A DNA stretch of 64,000 bases from Empedobacter sp036647415. GTDB taxonomy: Bacteria; Bacteroidota; Bacteroidia; Flavobacteriales; Weeksellaceae. Below the pieces are notes generated by a model. It saw only the letters and a program-made list of their open reading frames with translations. It did no database searches and was not told the DNA's origin. Below, piece by piece: positions 33,424-41,164 of the stretch; within the stretch, counting starts at the first letter, position 1, and each line of letters opens with the position of its first letter. The position numbers and the translations under genes were made by a program. The stretch spans positions 62,001-126,000 of the forward strand of contig NZ_JAVXKG010000001.1 in the NCBI RefSeq assembly GCF_036647415.1, read 5' to 3'.

Positions 33424-34682
33424 AAAAGTTGATATTTTTTAGTTACAGATTTACAATATAATATTTCCGTTAATCCAGATAATGCCATCGCAGCACCAAA
33501 AACATAAATATTTTTATAGAAGAAAAAACCTATGGCTAAATAAATTAAAAAGCTAATTAATGCGATTATTTGATTTTTAGTAACTAAATAATATTTATTA
33601 CTCGGTACAAATACAAAGCTAATATACGCTCCTACTACAAGCCAAGACATAACTGTAAAACTAAGTAAAATTGCTAATGGATAGGCTGAATTCATTTGGT
33701 ATCCTGCAAAAATTTCTACAATTAATTTTCCGAAAATAGTAATGAACAAGACTACGCCTAATGACATTAATATTTCGATATTAATAATCTTTTTTATTCT
33801 TGATTTTTTAATATCAACTACTAATTTAGGAAAAACGGCTCCATTAATACTCATAAATATTGTTCTTGGGATAATGACAATTTTACTTGCCAAGTCATAA
33901 ATTGCAACATCTTTCATTCCAAAAAAAGCACCTATTATTATGGCTATACTTTGTTCTTTAATTACACCAGCAGATGTACTTAAAAAGAATGGAAAAGAAT
34001 CTCTAAACCATTTTTCTAAACTGCTTTTTTTTACAAAATTTAAATGATAGTTATATTTAAATCTAATAATAAAAAATGCTATAATTCCTCCAAATAAACT
34101 ACTTAATGATACAATTAATACATACCAATTTATATCTGATGGTGCTTTAATTAAATAGAAAATAAATGGTAAAGAAATTATTTTTATAATCAATTGTATA
34201 TAAGTTATGATTTTCATATTCTGAATACCTTGAAAAAACCATTGTGGAAAAATAATAAAACTTATAACTTGAATAAAACTAAAAATAAATAAAATAAAAT
34301 GTTGTTTTAGGAAAGGAACAAAAAAGAGTAAAAAACTTATTATTACTATAGATAATAATAGTAGATAAACTTTTGCCGTAAAAACACACGATAAAGTTTC
34401 TTGTATTTTATTCCTATTTTCAATATTTTCAGCAATAGCTTTTGTCGCTGGAAAATCGAATCCAAAGTTGATCAAAAATATAAAATAAGTTGTTATCGAA
34501 GTTGCAAACACATATAATCCATAAGATTCTACTCCAAGTACTTGGATAAGGTAAGGATAAATTAATAAGTAGAAAAACGAATTCAATACTTGTAAAATTG
34601 TCATAAAAAAATAATTTTCTATTATTTTTTTATTGTTTTTTAACAAATCGAAAATATTATCTACTTTAGGTTTTAAATTCAT
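33420..34682 (-). CDS. wzx: Oligosaccharide flippase (Wzx-like)
   Basis: A 420-residue membrane protein with about twelve predicted helices of the polysaccharide-transport (MOP) superfamily. The N-terminal half includes FYLLIYPYLIQVLGVESYGLYVFA and the FGFDFPATKAIAEN segment, which mark RfbX/Wzx proteins (quoted in parts). It would move the undecaprenyl-linked repeat unit to the periplasmic side. Flanked by rmlA (6 bp upstream) and the overlapping GT2 gene. The sequence is strongly AT-rich. Confidence 0.88.
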   Translation of the reverse strand: MNLKPKVDNIFDLLKNNKKIIENYFFMTILQVLNSFFYLLIYPYLIQVLGVESYGLYVFATSITTYFIFLINFGFDFPATKAIAENIENRNKIQETLSCVFTAKVYLLLLSIVIISFLLFFVPFLKQHFILFIFSFIQVISFIIFPQWFFQGIQNMKIITYIQLIIKIISLPFIFYLIKAPSDINWYVLIVSLSSLFGGIIAFFIIRFKYNYHLNFVKKSSLEKWFRDSFPFFLSTSAGVIKEQSIAIIIGAFFGMKDVAIYDLASKIVIIPRTIFMSINGAVFPKLVVDIKKSRIKKIINIEILMSLGVVLFITIFGKLIVEIFAGYQMNSAYPLAILLSFTVMSWLVVGAYISFVFVPSNKYYLVTKNQIIALISFLIYLAIGFFFYKNIYVFGAAMALSGLTEILYCKSVTKKYQLL

Positions 34683-34688
34683 TTAGAT

Positions 34689-35549
34689 TTATTTACAAAC
34701 TTTCATTAAATACTCACCATAACCGCTTTTGCGTAATGGCTCTGCAATTTTTACTAATTGTTCCTTGTTGATATAACCCATGCGGTAAGCAACTTCTTCG
34801 ATAGCACCAATTTTCATTCCTTGGCGTTCTTCGATTACTTGAACAAATAGTCCTGCTTGCATCAACGAATTAATTGTTCCTGTATCCAACCAAGCTGTTC
34901 CACGGTTAAAAACACCAACTTTTAGTTTATCTCTTTTCAGGTATTCTGCATTAATGTCCGTGATTTCTAATTCTCCACGAGGTGAAGGTTTGATATTTTT
35001 TGCAATTTCTACCACATCATTATCATAAAAATAAAGTCCTGGTACAGCAAAATTCGATTTTGGTTCTGTTGGTTTTTCTTCGATAGAAACCACTTCATTC
35101 TTCTCATTAAACTCAACAACTCCATATCTTTCTGGATCTGAAACTTGGTAAGCAAAAACGACTCCTCCATCTGGATCAGCTGAATCTTGTAGTAATTTCG
35201 ACATTCCAGAAGCGTAGAAAATATTATCTCCTAAAATTAAGGCTACTTTATCATCTCCGATAAAATCTGCTCCTAAAATAAATGCTTGCGCTAATCCGTC
35301 TGGACTTGGTTGTTCGATATAAGAAAATTTACATCCGATTTGAGAACCATCACCTAATAATTTTTCGAAATGAGGTAAATCGTGAGACGTAGAAATAATC
35401 AGAATTTCACTAATCCCTGCCAACATCAATGTTGATAACGGGTAGTAAATCATCGGTTTATCATACACTGGCATTAATTGCTTACTAACAGCTAATGTCA
35501 ACGGATGCAACCTAGTTCCTGATCCTCCTGCTAATATTATTCCTTTCAT
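34689..35549 (-). CDS. rmlA: Glucose-1-phosphate thymidylyltransferase
   Basis: A 286-residue nucleotidyltransferase that makes dTDP-glucose from dTTP and glucose-1-phosphate. The signature GGSGTRLHPLT is at about 8-18, followed by KQLMPVYDKPMIYYPLS; the sugar-binding GDNIFY and EEKP motifs and the RGTAWLDTG segment are present. Length is normal. It lies downstream of rmlB and rmlC in the same transcript, giving three of the four dTDP-L-rhamnose steps. Confidence 0.97.
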   Translation of the reverse strand: MKGIILAGGSGTRLHPLTLAVSKQLMPVYDKPMIYYPLSTLMLAGISEILIISTSHDLPHFEKLLGDGSQIGCKFSYIEQPSPDGLAQAFILGADFIGDDKVALILGDNIFYASGMSKLLQDSADPDGGVVFAYQVSDPERYGVVEFNEKNEVVSIEEKPTEPKSNFAVPGLYFYDNDVVEIAKNIKPSPRGELEITDINAEYLKRDKLKVGVFNRGTAWLDTGTINSLMQAGLFVQVIEERQGMKIGAIEEVAYRMGYINKEQLVKIAEPLRKSGYGEYLMKVCK

Positions 35550-35569
35550 TTTATAGTTTATAGGTGAGT

Positions 35570-36118
35570 TTATTTATTTTTAAATGTTGTAAATGATTGT
35601 GCTTCTTGATCTTTTTCAGAAATAATCATTTCATCTGTAGGAATTCCCCAATCAATATCTAATTCATTATCCAACGGATTTACACCATCTTCAGATGCTT
35701 TGTTGTATCCATTATCACATTTATAAAAAAATGTTGCCGAATCAGAAATTACAGAAAAACCATGTAAAAATCCTCTTGGTATAAATAACTGTTTCTTATT
35801 ATCAGCAGATAATTCCACCGCAACAGATTGCCCATACGTTTCTGAACCTTCGCGAACATCAACTGCAACATCAATTACCGATCCTTCTACAACACGTACT
35901 AATTTTGCTTGCGAATGCTCACCTGCTTGCATATGTAAACCACGCACAACACCGTAAGTTGAATTGGATTGATTATCTTGAACAAAAGTTGGTTTATAAC
36001 CCAAAATTTCTTCCATTTTATTTTCGTTGTATGATTCGAAAAAATATCCTCTCGAATCTTCAAAAACAGTTGGTTCTAAGATAAAACAGCCTTTCAATTT
36101 TGTTTCTGTAACTTTCAT
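35570..36118 (-). CDS. rmlC: dTDP-4-dehydrorhamnose 3,5-epimerase
   Basis: A 182-residue cupin enzyme that epimerises C3 and C5 of dTDP-4-keto-6-deoxy-glucose. The catalytic His is in RGLHMQ, the partner Asp/Lys region is in AKLVRVVEGSVIDVAVDVR, and the IPRGFLHGF strand and the YKCDN motif are present. Full length for the family. It lies one base after the rmlB stop region and 20 bp before rmlA. Confidence 0.96.
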   Translation of the reverse strand: MKVTETKLKGCFILEPTVFEDSRGYFFESYNENKMEEILGYKPTFVQDNQSNSTYGVVRGLHMQAGEHSQAKLVRVVEGSVIDVAVDVREGSETYGQSVAVELSADNKKQLFIPRGFLHGFSVISDSATFFYKCDNGYNKASEDGVNPLDNELDIDWGIPTDEMIISEKDQEAQSFTTFKNK

Positions 36119-36119
36119 C

Positions 36120-37166
36120 TTAATTATATTGCTCTTTATAATAATTTTGGTAATCGCCAGAGGTTACATTATCTAACCATTCTTTGTTTTCTAAAAACCA
36201 ATCGATTGTTTTTGATAAACCTTGCTCAAAAGTTACAGAAGGTTTCCATCCTAATTCTTCATTGATTTTTGTAGCGTCAATTGCATAACGTAAATCGTGT
36301 CCTGGACGATCTTTTACAAATGTGACTAATTGCTCTGAAGTTCCTACTTCACGACCTAATTTTTCGTCCATTTGTTTACACAATTCTTTTACCAAATCGA
36401 TATTTTTCCATTCGTTGAAACCTCCTACATTGTAAGAACCTCCATTTTTACCTTCATGGAAAACTAAATCAATTGCTTTTGCATGATCAATCACAAATAA
36501 CCAATCGCGCGTATATTTTCCATCTCCATAAATCGGTAATGGATTATTATTAAGAATATTATGAATACATAAAGGAATCAATTTTTCTGGAAAATGATTT
36601 GGACCGTAATTGTTAGAACAATTCGTTAAAACAATAGGTAAACCGTATGTATCGTGATAAGCTCTTACAAAATGATCCGACGACGCTTTCGACGCAGAAT
36701 ATGGTGAATGTGGATCGTAAGACGTTTCTTCTGTAAAAAATCCTTCGTCACCCAAAGCACCAAAAACCTCATCTGTAGATACATGATGAAAACGTTTTCC
36801 TTCGAAATTATCGTTCCAAATTGTTTTTGCAGCATTCAAAAGGTTCACCGTTCCGATTACGTTTGTCATCACAAATTCTAATGGATTTGTAATCGAACGA
36901 TCTACGTGAGATTCGGCCGCTAAATGAATGACACCTTCTGGTTGATGTTTTTCAAAAACGTCTAAAATTTGTTTTGCATCTGTAATATCTGCTTTTACAA
37001 ACTCGTAATTTGGTTTAGATTCAATATCTTTCAAATTCTCTAAATTACCTGCATAGGTCAAAACATCAAGATTGATGATTTTTGTTTCAGGATAATTTAA
37101 AACAAATTCTCTAACAACATGCGAACCGATAAAACCGGCTCCACCGGTAATTAGGATTGTTTTCAT
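36120..37166 (-). CDS. rmlB: dTDP-glucose 4,6-dehydratase
   Basis: A 348-residue extended short-chain dehydrogenase that converts dTDP-glucose to the 4-keto-6-deoxy sugar. It has GGAGFIGSHVV at the NAD loop, the STDEVFG active-site strand and the YSASKASSDH Tyr-Lys motif, and NCSNNYGP. I place the start at 37166 (MKTILITGG), 33 bp inside the longest frame, because the extra N-terminus is absent from homologues and would overlap the upstream dehydrogenase gene. It begins the rmlBCA set. Confidence 0.97.
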   Translation of the reverse strand: MKTILITGGAGFIGSHVVREFVLNYPETKIINLDVLTYAGNLENLKDIESKPNYEFVKADITDAKQILDVFEKHQPEGVIHLAAESHVDRSITNPLEFVMTNVIGTVNLLNAAKTIWNDNFEGKRFHHVSTDEVFGALGDEGFFTEETSYDPHSPYSASKASSDHFVRAYHDTYGLPIVLTNCSNNYGPNHFPEKLIPLCIHNILNNNPLPIYGDGKYTRDWLFVIDHAKAIDLVFHEGKNGGSYNVGGFNEWKNIDLVKELCKQMDEKLGREVGTSEQLVTFVKDRPGHDLRYAIDATKINEELGWKPSVTFEQGLSKTIDWFLENKEWLDNVTSGDYQNYYKEQYN

Positions 37167-37182
37167 AGTATTTTTATAGTTA

Positions 37183-38484
37183 TTATAATCGTTTATCAAC
37201 TTCAGATTTAGGCAAAACTCCCTTTACATCATAAACCACACCGTTTTTTTGTAAAAGACTAGTTAAATCAAAATCTAAATATTCTTGGTGTGCAACAGTC
37301 AAGATTATTGCATCAAATTTTTGCGCTTCTATCTCTAGTTTTGTCAAACATTTTACATTATATTCTTTCGAAATTTCTTCGTCATTTATCCAAGGATCAT
37401 ATGTTACGACATCTAAACCATACTCTTCTAAAGCATTTATTACATCTATCGCTTTAGAATTTCTGATATCGGGACAATTTTCCTTGAATGTAATTCCTAA
37501 ATTCAAGATTTTAGCTCCTTTTATTTTAATGTCTTTATCAATCATTAATTTTACCACTTGAGATGCTACAAATGCTCCCATCGAATCATTTAATCTTCGT
37601 GCTGCTAAAATTAATTCTGAATAATAGCCAATTTCTTGTGCTTTTTGAGCCAAATAAAAAGGATCTACACCAATACAATGTCCACCAACTAAGCCTGGTT
37701 TGAATGGTAAAAAATTCCATTTTGTACCAGCAGCTTCCAAAACATCATTTGTATCAATATTCATCAAAGAAAAAATCTTTGATAATTCATTAATAAAAGC
37801 AATATTGATATCTCGTTGCGAATTCTCTATAACCTTAGATGCTTCTGCTACTTTTATGCTAGGCGCTAAATGAGTTCCGGCAATAATTACCGACTTATAT
37901 AAATCATCTACAACTTTCCCTATTTCGGGTGTTGAGCCTGATGTTACTTTTAGTATTTTTTCTACTGTATGTTCTTTATCTCCTGGATTAATACGTTCTG
38001 GTGAATAACCTGCATAAAAATCTTTATTAAACTTTAATCCAGAAATTTTTTCTAATATAGGAATACACTCTTCCTCCGTAACACCTGGATAAACAGTAGA
38101 TTCATAAATTACAATATCACCTTTAGATAAAACTTTACCTACCGTTTCTGATGCTTTTTTAAGCGGCGTTAAATCTGGTCGATTATTCTTATCAACTGGT
38201 GTAGGAACGGTAACGATGTAAATAGTTGCATCTTTTATATCTTCCGAATTTGTAGAACAAAATAATCCATTTTCATTCTCTTGAAAAGGATTCTTATCTA
38301 ATAAAACTGATTTCAGAACATCATTTTCTACCTCTAAAGTAGCGTCTATTCCTGCATTTAATTCATCAATTCTTTGTTGATTGATATCAAAACCTAATAC
38401 AGGATATTTTGTTGCAAACAATCGTGCTAATGGTAAACCTACATACCCTAGCCCTATTATTGCTATTTTTAATTGTTGATTCAT
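37183..38484 (-). CDS. UDP-N-acetylglucosamine/HexNAc 6-dehydrogenase (TviB/WbpO-like)
   Basis: A 433-residue NAD-dependent nucleotide-sugar dehydrogenase that oxidises C6 to a carboxylate. It has the Rossmann loop GLGYVGLPLA (11-20), VPTPVD, YESTVYPGVTEE, the catalytic Cys in GGHCIGVDP, and a C-terminal domain with LGITFKENCPDIRNSK. The wording of these motifs matches the TviB/WbpO/VipA group that acts on UDP-GlcNAc or UDP-GalNAc, rather than UDP-glucose dehydrogenase. The adjacent epimerase gene (4-bp overlap) suggests that its uronic product is epimerised at C4, as in Vi antigen synthesis. Confidence 0.9.
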   Translation of the reverse strand: MNQQLKIAIIGLGYVGLPLARLFATKYPVLGFDINQQRIDELNAGIDATLEVENDVLKSVLLDKNPFQENENGLFCSTNSEDIKDATIYIVTVPTPVDKNNRPDLTPLKKASETVGKVLSKGDIVIYESTVYPGVTEEECIPILEKISGLKFNKDFYAGYSPERINPGDKEHTVEKILKVTSGSTPEIGKVVDDLYKSVIIAGTHLAPSIKVAEASKVIENSQRDINIAFINELSKIFSLMNIDTNDVLEAAGTKWNFLPFKPGLVGGHCIGVDPFYLAQKAQEIGYYSELILAARRLNDSMGAFVASQVVKLMIDKDIKIKGAKILNLGITFKENCPDIRNSKAIDVINALEEYGLDVVTYDPWINDEEISKEYNVKCLTKLEIEAQKFDAIILTVAHQEYLDFDLTSLLQKNGVVYDVKGVLPKSEVDKRL

Positions 38485-39515
38485 TCTTGATAATATTCTT
38501 TATACCATTTTACAAAATTAGCGACACCTATTTCTACTGGAAAATTTGGATGATAATCAAATTTTTCTTTCAAATCATCTACGTTTGCCCAAGTTTGATT
38601 GACATCACCAGCCTGCATTGGCATCATTTCTAATTGTGCCGTTATACCTGTTGATTTCTCAATCTCATGGATAAATTTCATTAATTGTACAGGTTCGCTA
38701 TTTCCTATATTGTATAATTGGTATATCTCTTTTTGATTTTTATTTTCTATAATTCTTTCTATTCCTTGAATAATATCGTCAATGTACGTAAAATCACGAG
38801 ACAAATCACCGTTATTAAACACTTTTAATGGTTGATTATGTAAAATTGCATCTGTAAACAAAAACATAGCCATATCTGGTCTTCCCCAAGGTCCGTAGAC
38901 TGTAAAAAAACGAAGGCCAATTGTCTTAATATCATATAAATGACTATAAGTATGCGCCATCAATTCATTTGCTTTTTTGGTTGCAGCATACAAACTAATT
39001 GGATTATCTACGTTTTGATTTGTTGAAAATGGAACATCAGATGAATTTCCGTAAACACTAGAACTACTTGCATATAATAAACGATCCACTTTATTGTGAC
39101 GACAACACTCTAATAAATTAAGAAAACCTACTAAATTGCTCTGTCCGTAAGCCATCGGATTTTCGATACTATAACGCACACCAGCTTGTGCTGCTAAATT
39201 TACAACAGTCGAAAATGAATATTGATTGAATAATTGAGGTAATTGTTCTTGATCTTCTAAATTCATTCGATAAAAGATCATTTTATCTTGGTGAATCTTC
39301 GAGTATATTTTTTGATTAAACTGTTCGGCCTCTTGACGATTTATTCCTAATTCGTTTAATCGACCATATTTTAGATCAATCGCATAATAATCATTGATAT
39401 TGTCTATTCCAACTACACAATATCCTTTTTTTATTAAGTTTTCTGCAAGATGATAACCTATAAAACCCGCTACACCAGTTATAAGTATCGTTTCTGTTTG
39501 ATTAGATTGTGACAA
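38481..39515 (-). CDS. UDP-glucuronate 4-epimerase-like NAD-dependent epimerase
   Basis: A 344-residue extended short-chain dehydrogenase. It has GVAGFIGYHLAENL at the NAD loop, ASSSSVYGN, the catalytic Tyr-Lys in YAATKKANE, and YGPWGRPDMA, all of which resemble UDP-glucuronate epimerases more than TviC. Paired with a HexNAc 6-dehydrogenase, it may turn a UDP-GlcNAc(A)-type sugar into the galacto form. Substrate choice (GlcA or GlcNAcA) is open. It overlaps the dehydrogenase gene by 4 bp and follows the operon's first gene by 3 bp. Confidence 0.88.
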   Translation of the reverse strand: MSQSNQTETILITGVAGFIGYHLAENLIKKGYCVVGIDNINDYYAIDLKYGRLNELGINRQEAEQFNQKIYSKIHQDKMIFYRMNLEDQEQLPQLFNQYSFSTVVNLAAQAGVRYSIENPMAYGQSNLVGFLNLLECCRHNKVDRLLYASSSSVYGNSSDVPFSTNQNVDNPISLYAATKKANELMAHTYSHLYDIKTIGLRFFTVYGPWGRPDMAMFLFTDAILHNQPLKVFNNGDLSRDFTYIDDIIQGIERIIENKNQKEIYQLYNIGNSEPVQLMKFIHEIEKSTGITAQLEMMPMQAGDVNQTWANVDDLKEKFDYHPNFPVEIGVANFVKWYKEYYQE

Positions 39516-39518
39516 TTT

Positions 39519-39938
39519 CTATTTGTCGTTTTCAGAAGTTGCGACTACTCTTCTTAATCCAGAACTAGAAAAACGATGTGTTCTTTTGTTATAATAAATC
39601 TGGATATTATTGTCTAAACAATATTGTTTACCATTAAAGTTTTTGTCGCGGTATTCCTCTCCAATAATTCTGATATTAACTGGTAATGCACTCAACAAAT
39701 CAAACAAATCTTGTTCTGTTTCGTACGGAATTATTTCATCTACATAACGACAACCTTCTAGTTGTATGTATCGTTCGACGATTGATTGGGTTGGGTGATT
39801 TTTACTTGGATCGACCAATGTAGGGTCTGTATTTAGACCTACGATTAAATAATCGCATTGTCTTTTTGCTTCTTCAAGCATCATAATATGACCTGCATGG
39901 AGCAAATCAAATATACCAAAAGTAATACCTGTAGTCAT
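39519..39938 (-). CDS. Cytidylyltransferase-like nucleotidyltransferase (TagD type)
   Basis: A 139-residue protein with HxGH (LLHAGH) and terminal SSSGLR motifs; a close paralogue of the protein encoded at 12637-13065. The reading frame extends to 40019, but I start it at Met 39938 (MTTGITFGIFDLL). The paralogue begins there, and a full promoter at 39962-39988 lies inside the extension. It is the first gene of the long polysaccharide transcript. The family activates glycerol-3-phosphate or phosphosugars with CTP or ATP; a role in supplying a CDP-linked decoration is an inference. Confidence 0.85.
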   Translation of the reverse strand: MTTGITFGIFDLLHAGHIMMLEEAKRQCDYLIVGLNTDPTLVDPSKNHPTQSIVERYIQLEGCRYVDEIIPYETEQDLFDLLSALPVNIRIIGEEYRDKNFNGKQYCLDNNIQIYYNKRTHRFSSSGLRRVVATSENDK

Positions 39939-39961
39939 TTTTATAATTGTAGTTGGAATTG

Positions 39962-39988
39962 CAAATCTAAGAAATAATATCTTATCAA
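39962..39988 (-). promoter_or_regulatory. Promoter of the main polysaccharide operon
   Basis: On the minus strand TAGATTTG (39969-39962) matches TAnnTTTG, with TTG (39988-39986) 16 nt upstream, one short of the usual spacing. It falls between the manC terminator and the first gene, and predicts a leader of roughly 17 nt. It could drive about 20 kb of co-directional genes down to 19275. Confidence 0.6.
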
Positions 39989-40003
39989 CTTGTGAAATAT
40001 GGA

Positions 40004-40034
40004 ATAAAAAAGCACTCAACTATTTGAGTGCTTA
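40004..40034 (-). terminator. Intrinsic terminator after manC
   Basis: The stem AAGCACTCAA / TTGAGTGCTT with a four-base loop is followed on the minus strand by TTTTTAT. It begins 4 bp after the manC stop, separating manC from the downstream operon. Confidence 0.85.
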
Positions 40035-40037
40035 TCA

Positions 40038-41030
40038 TTATATTAATTCCGAATTTCTTTTTTCTAAATGTGTGTAAACATTTTTTACTTCTTGCGAATA
40101 TTCTTTTTGCAAAATTAGATTTGCTGTTGGGGTATTTACAAAAATTGTGTTTTGTAAGCCTACAAAAGAAGTGTAAGTATCTGTACCAATTACCATGTTT
40201 CCATTTCTGTCTACATAATGTCCATTCATTACAAAATAATCATACAACGATTCAAAAGATCCCAAATCATTCCAAACAAATTTAGCAGGAACAACTTTTA
40301 TCTTTTTGCTACGCTCCATTACCGCATAATCAATACTATTAGAAGGGATTTCTATTGAAAGTGCTTCGTCTAATTCTCCATTATTTGAGGCTTCCCAAGC
40401 AATTTTTGAAGTTTCGTAAATTTCTTTTTCAAACTTCTTCAATTCCTTCAATAAAACCTTTGCTTTAAAACAGAACATTCCGCTGTTCCATAAGAAATTA
40501 CCTTGTTCTATGAAATCTTGAGCAGTAATATGATTTGGTTTTTCTCGAAACGATAGAACTTTATCTCCTTTATGTTCGATATAACCATAACCTGTTTCTG
40601 GACGTGTTGGATGAATACCAAATGTTACAATAAAATCATTTTCAGCCAAATCAATCGCTTTTTTCATTGCAATTTGATATGCTTCCATATCTTCTATTAA
40701 ATGATCTGATGGTGTAACAATCAAAATATCGTCTTCATCAACTGCTAATGCTGCAAAGGCAATTGCTGCAGCCGTATTTCTTGGGACAGCTTCTACAATT
40801 TTTAGATATTCTACATCCAATCTATCTAAAACCTCTTGGCTTAAATGATCATTATCTTTATTTCCGATCACCATCAATTTATCAGCAATTGGACGATTAC
40901 GTTGAATTGTTAATTCAAATAAAGATTTATTATCAAACAATGGTAAGTATTGTTTTGGATGACTTTTTCGTGACAAAGGCCATAAACGACTTCCTACTCC
41001 CCCTGATAATATCACGTTATATATACTCAT
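40038..41030 (-). CDS. manC: Mannose-1-phosphate guanylyltransferase, single-domain
   Basis: A 330-residue GDP-mannose pyrophosphorylase. It has GGVGSRLWPLSRK at about 10-22, KQYLP, the TPSDHLI strand, FREKP and NSGMF. The length matches single-domain enzymes: the C-terminal phosphomannose isomerase cupin of type II fusions is absent and occurs as a separate gene at 12262-12612. It supplies GDP-mannose, probably for the surface polysaccharide or its derivatives. Its own terminator follows, and an unusual 14-bp-arm palindrome lies upstream. Confidence 0.94.
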   Translation of the reverse strand: MSIYNVILSGGVGSRLWPLSRKSHPKQYLPLFDNKSLFELTIQRNRPIADKLMVIGNKDNDHLSQEVLDRLDVEYLKIVEAVPRNTAAAIAFAALAVDEDDILIVTPSDHLIEDMEAYQIAMKKAIDLAENDFIVTFGIHPTRPETGYGYIEHKGDKVLSFREKPNHITAQDFIEQGNFLWNSGMFCFKAKVLLKELKKFEKEIYETSKIAWEASNNGELDEALSIEIPSNSIDYAVMERSKKIKVVPAKFVWNDLGSFESLYDYFVMNGHYVDRNGNMVIGTDTYTSFVGLQNTIFVNTPTANLILQKEYSQEVKNVYTHLEKRNSELI

Positions 41031-41050
41031 AAATACTGTAATTCGAACTT

Positions 41051-41098
41051 GTAAAGTTATTAATTCTATTTTTAATAGTAAACGTTAAAAATAGAATT
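41051..41098 (-). promoter_or_regulatory. manC upstream region with perfect inverted repeat
   Basis: Two arms of 14 bp (AATTCTATTTTTAA at 41062-41075 and TTAAAAATAGAATT at 41085-41098) are perfect inverted copies around a 9-bp spacer. Just downstream on the minus strand is TAACTTTA (41059-41052), one base from TAnnTTTG. Only one G/C per arm makes a terminator unlikely, so an operator or leader hairpin is more plausible. Confidence 0.45.
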
Positions 41099-41112
41099 TT
41101 ATTTAGTCATTA

Positions 41113-41143
41113 AAAAATCCCTTCAATTACTTGAAGGGATTTG
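41113..41143 (-). terminator. Intrinsic terminator after pyk
   Basis: AAATCCCTTCAA / TTGAAGGGATTT with a TTAC-type loop and a T-run on the minus strand, 22 bp after the pyk stop. Confidence 0.88.
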
Positions 41144-41164
41144 ATTTATTTTATTTTTATAATT

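Noticed and set aside
39939..40019. 27-residue N-terminal extension of the nucleotidyltransferase
   Set aside because: The paralogue lacks it and the operon promoter lies inside it.
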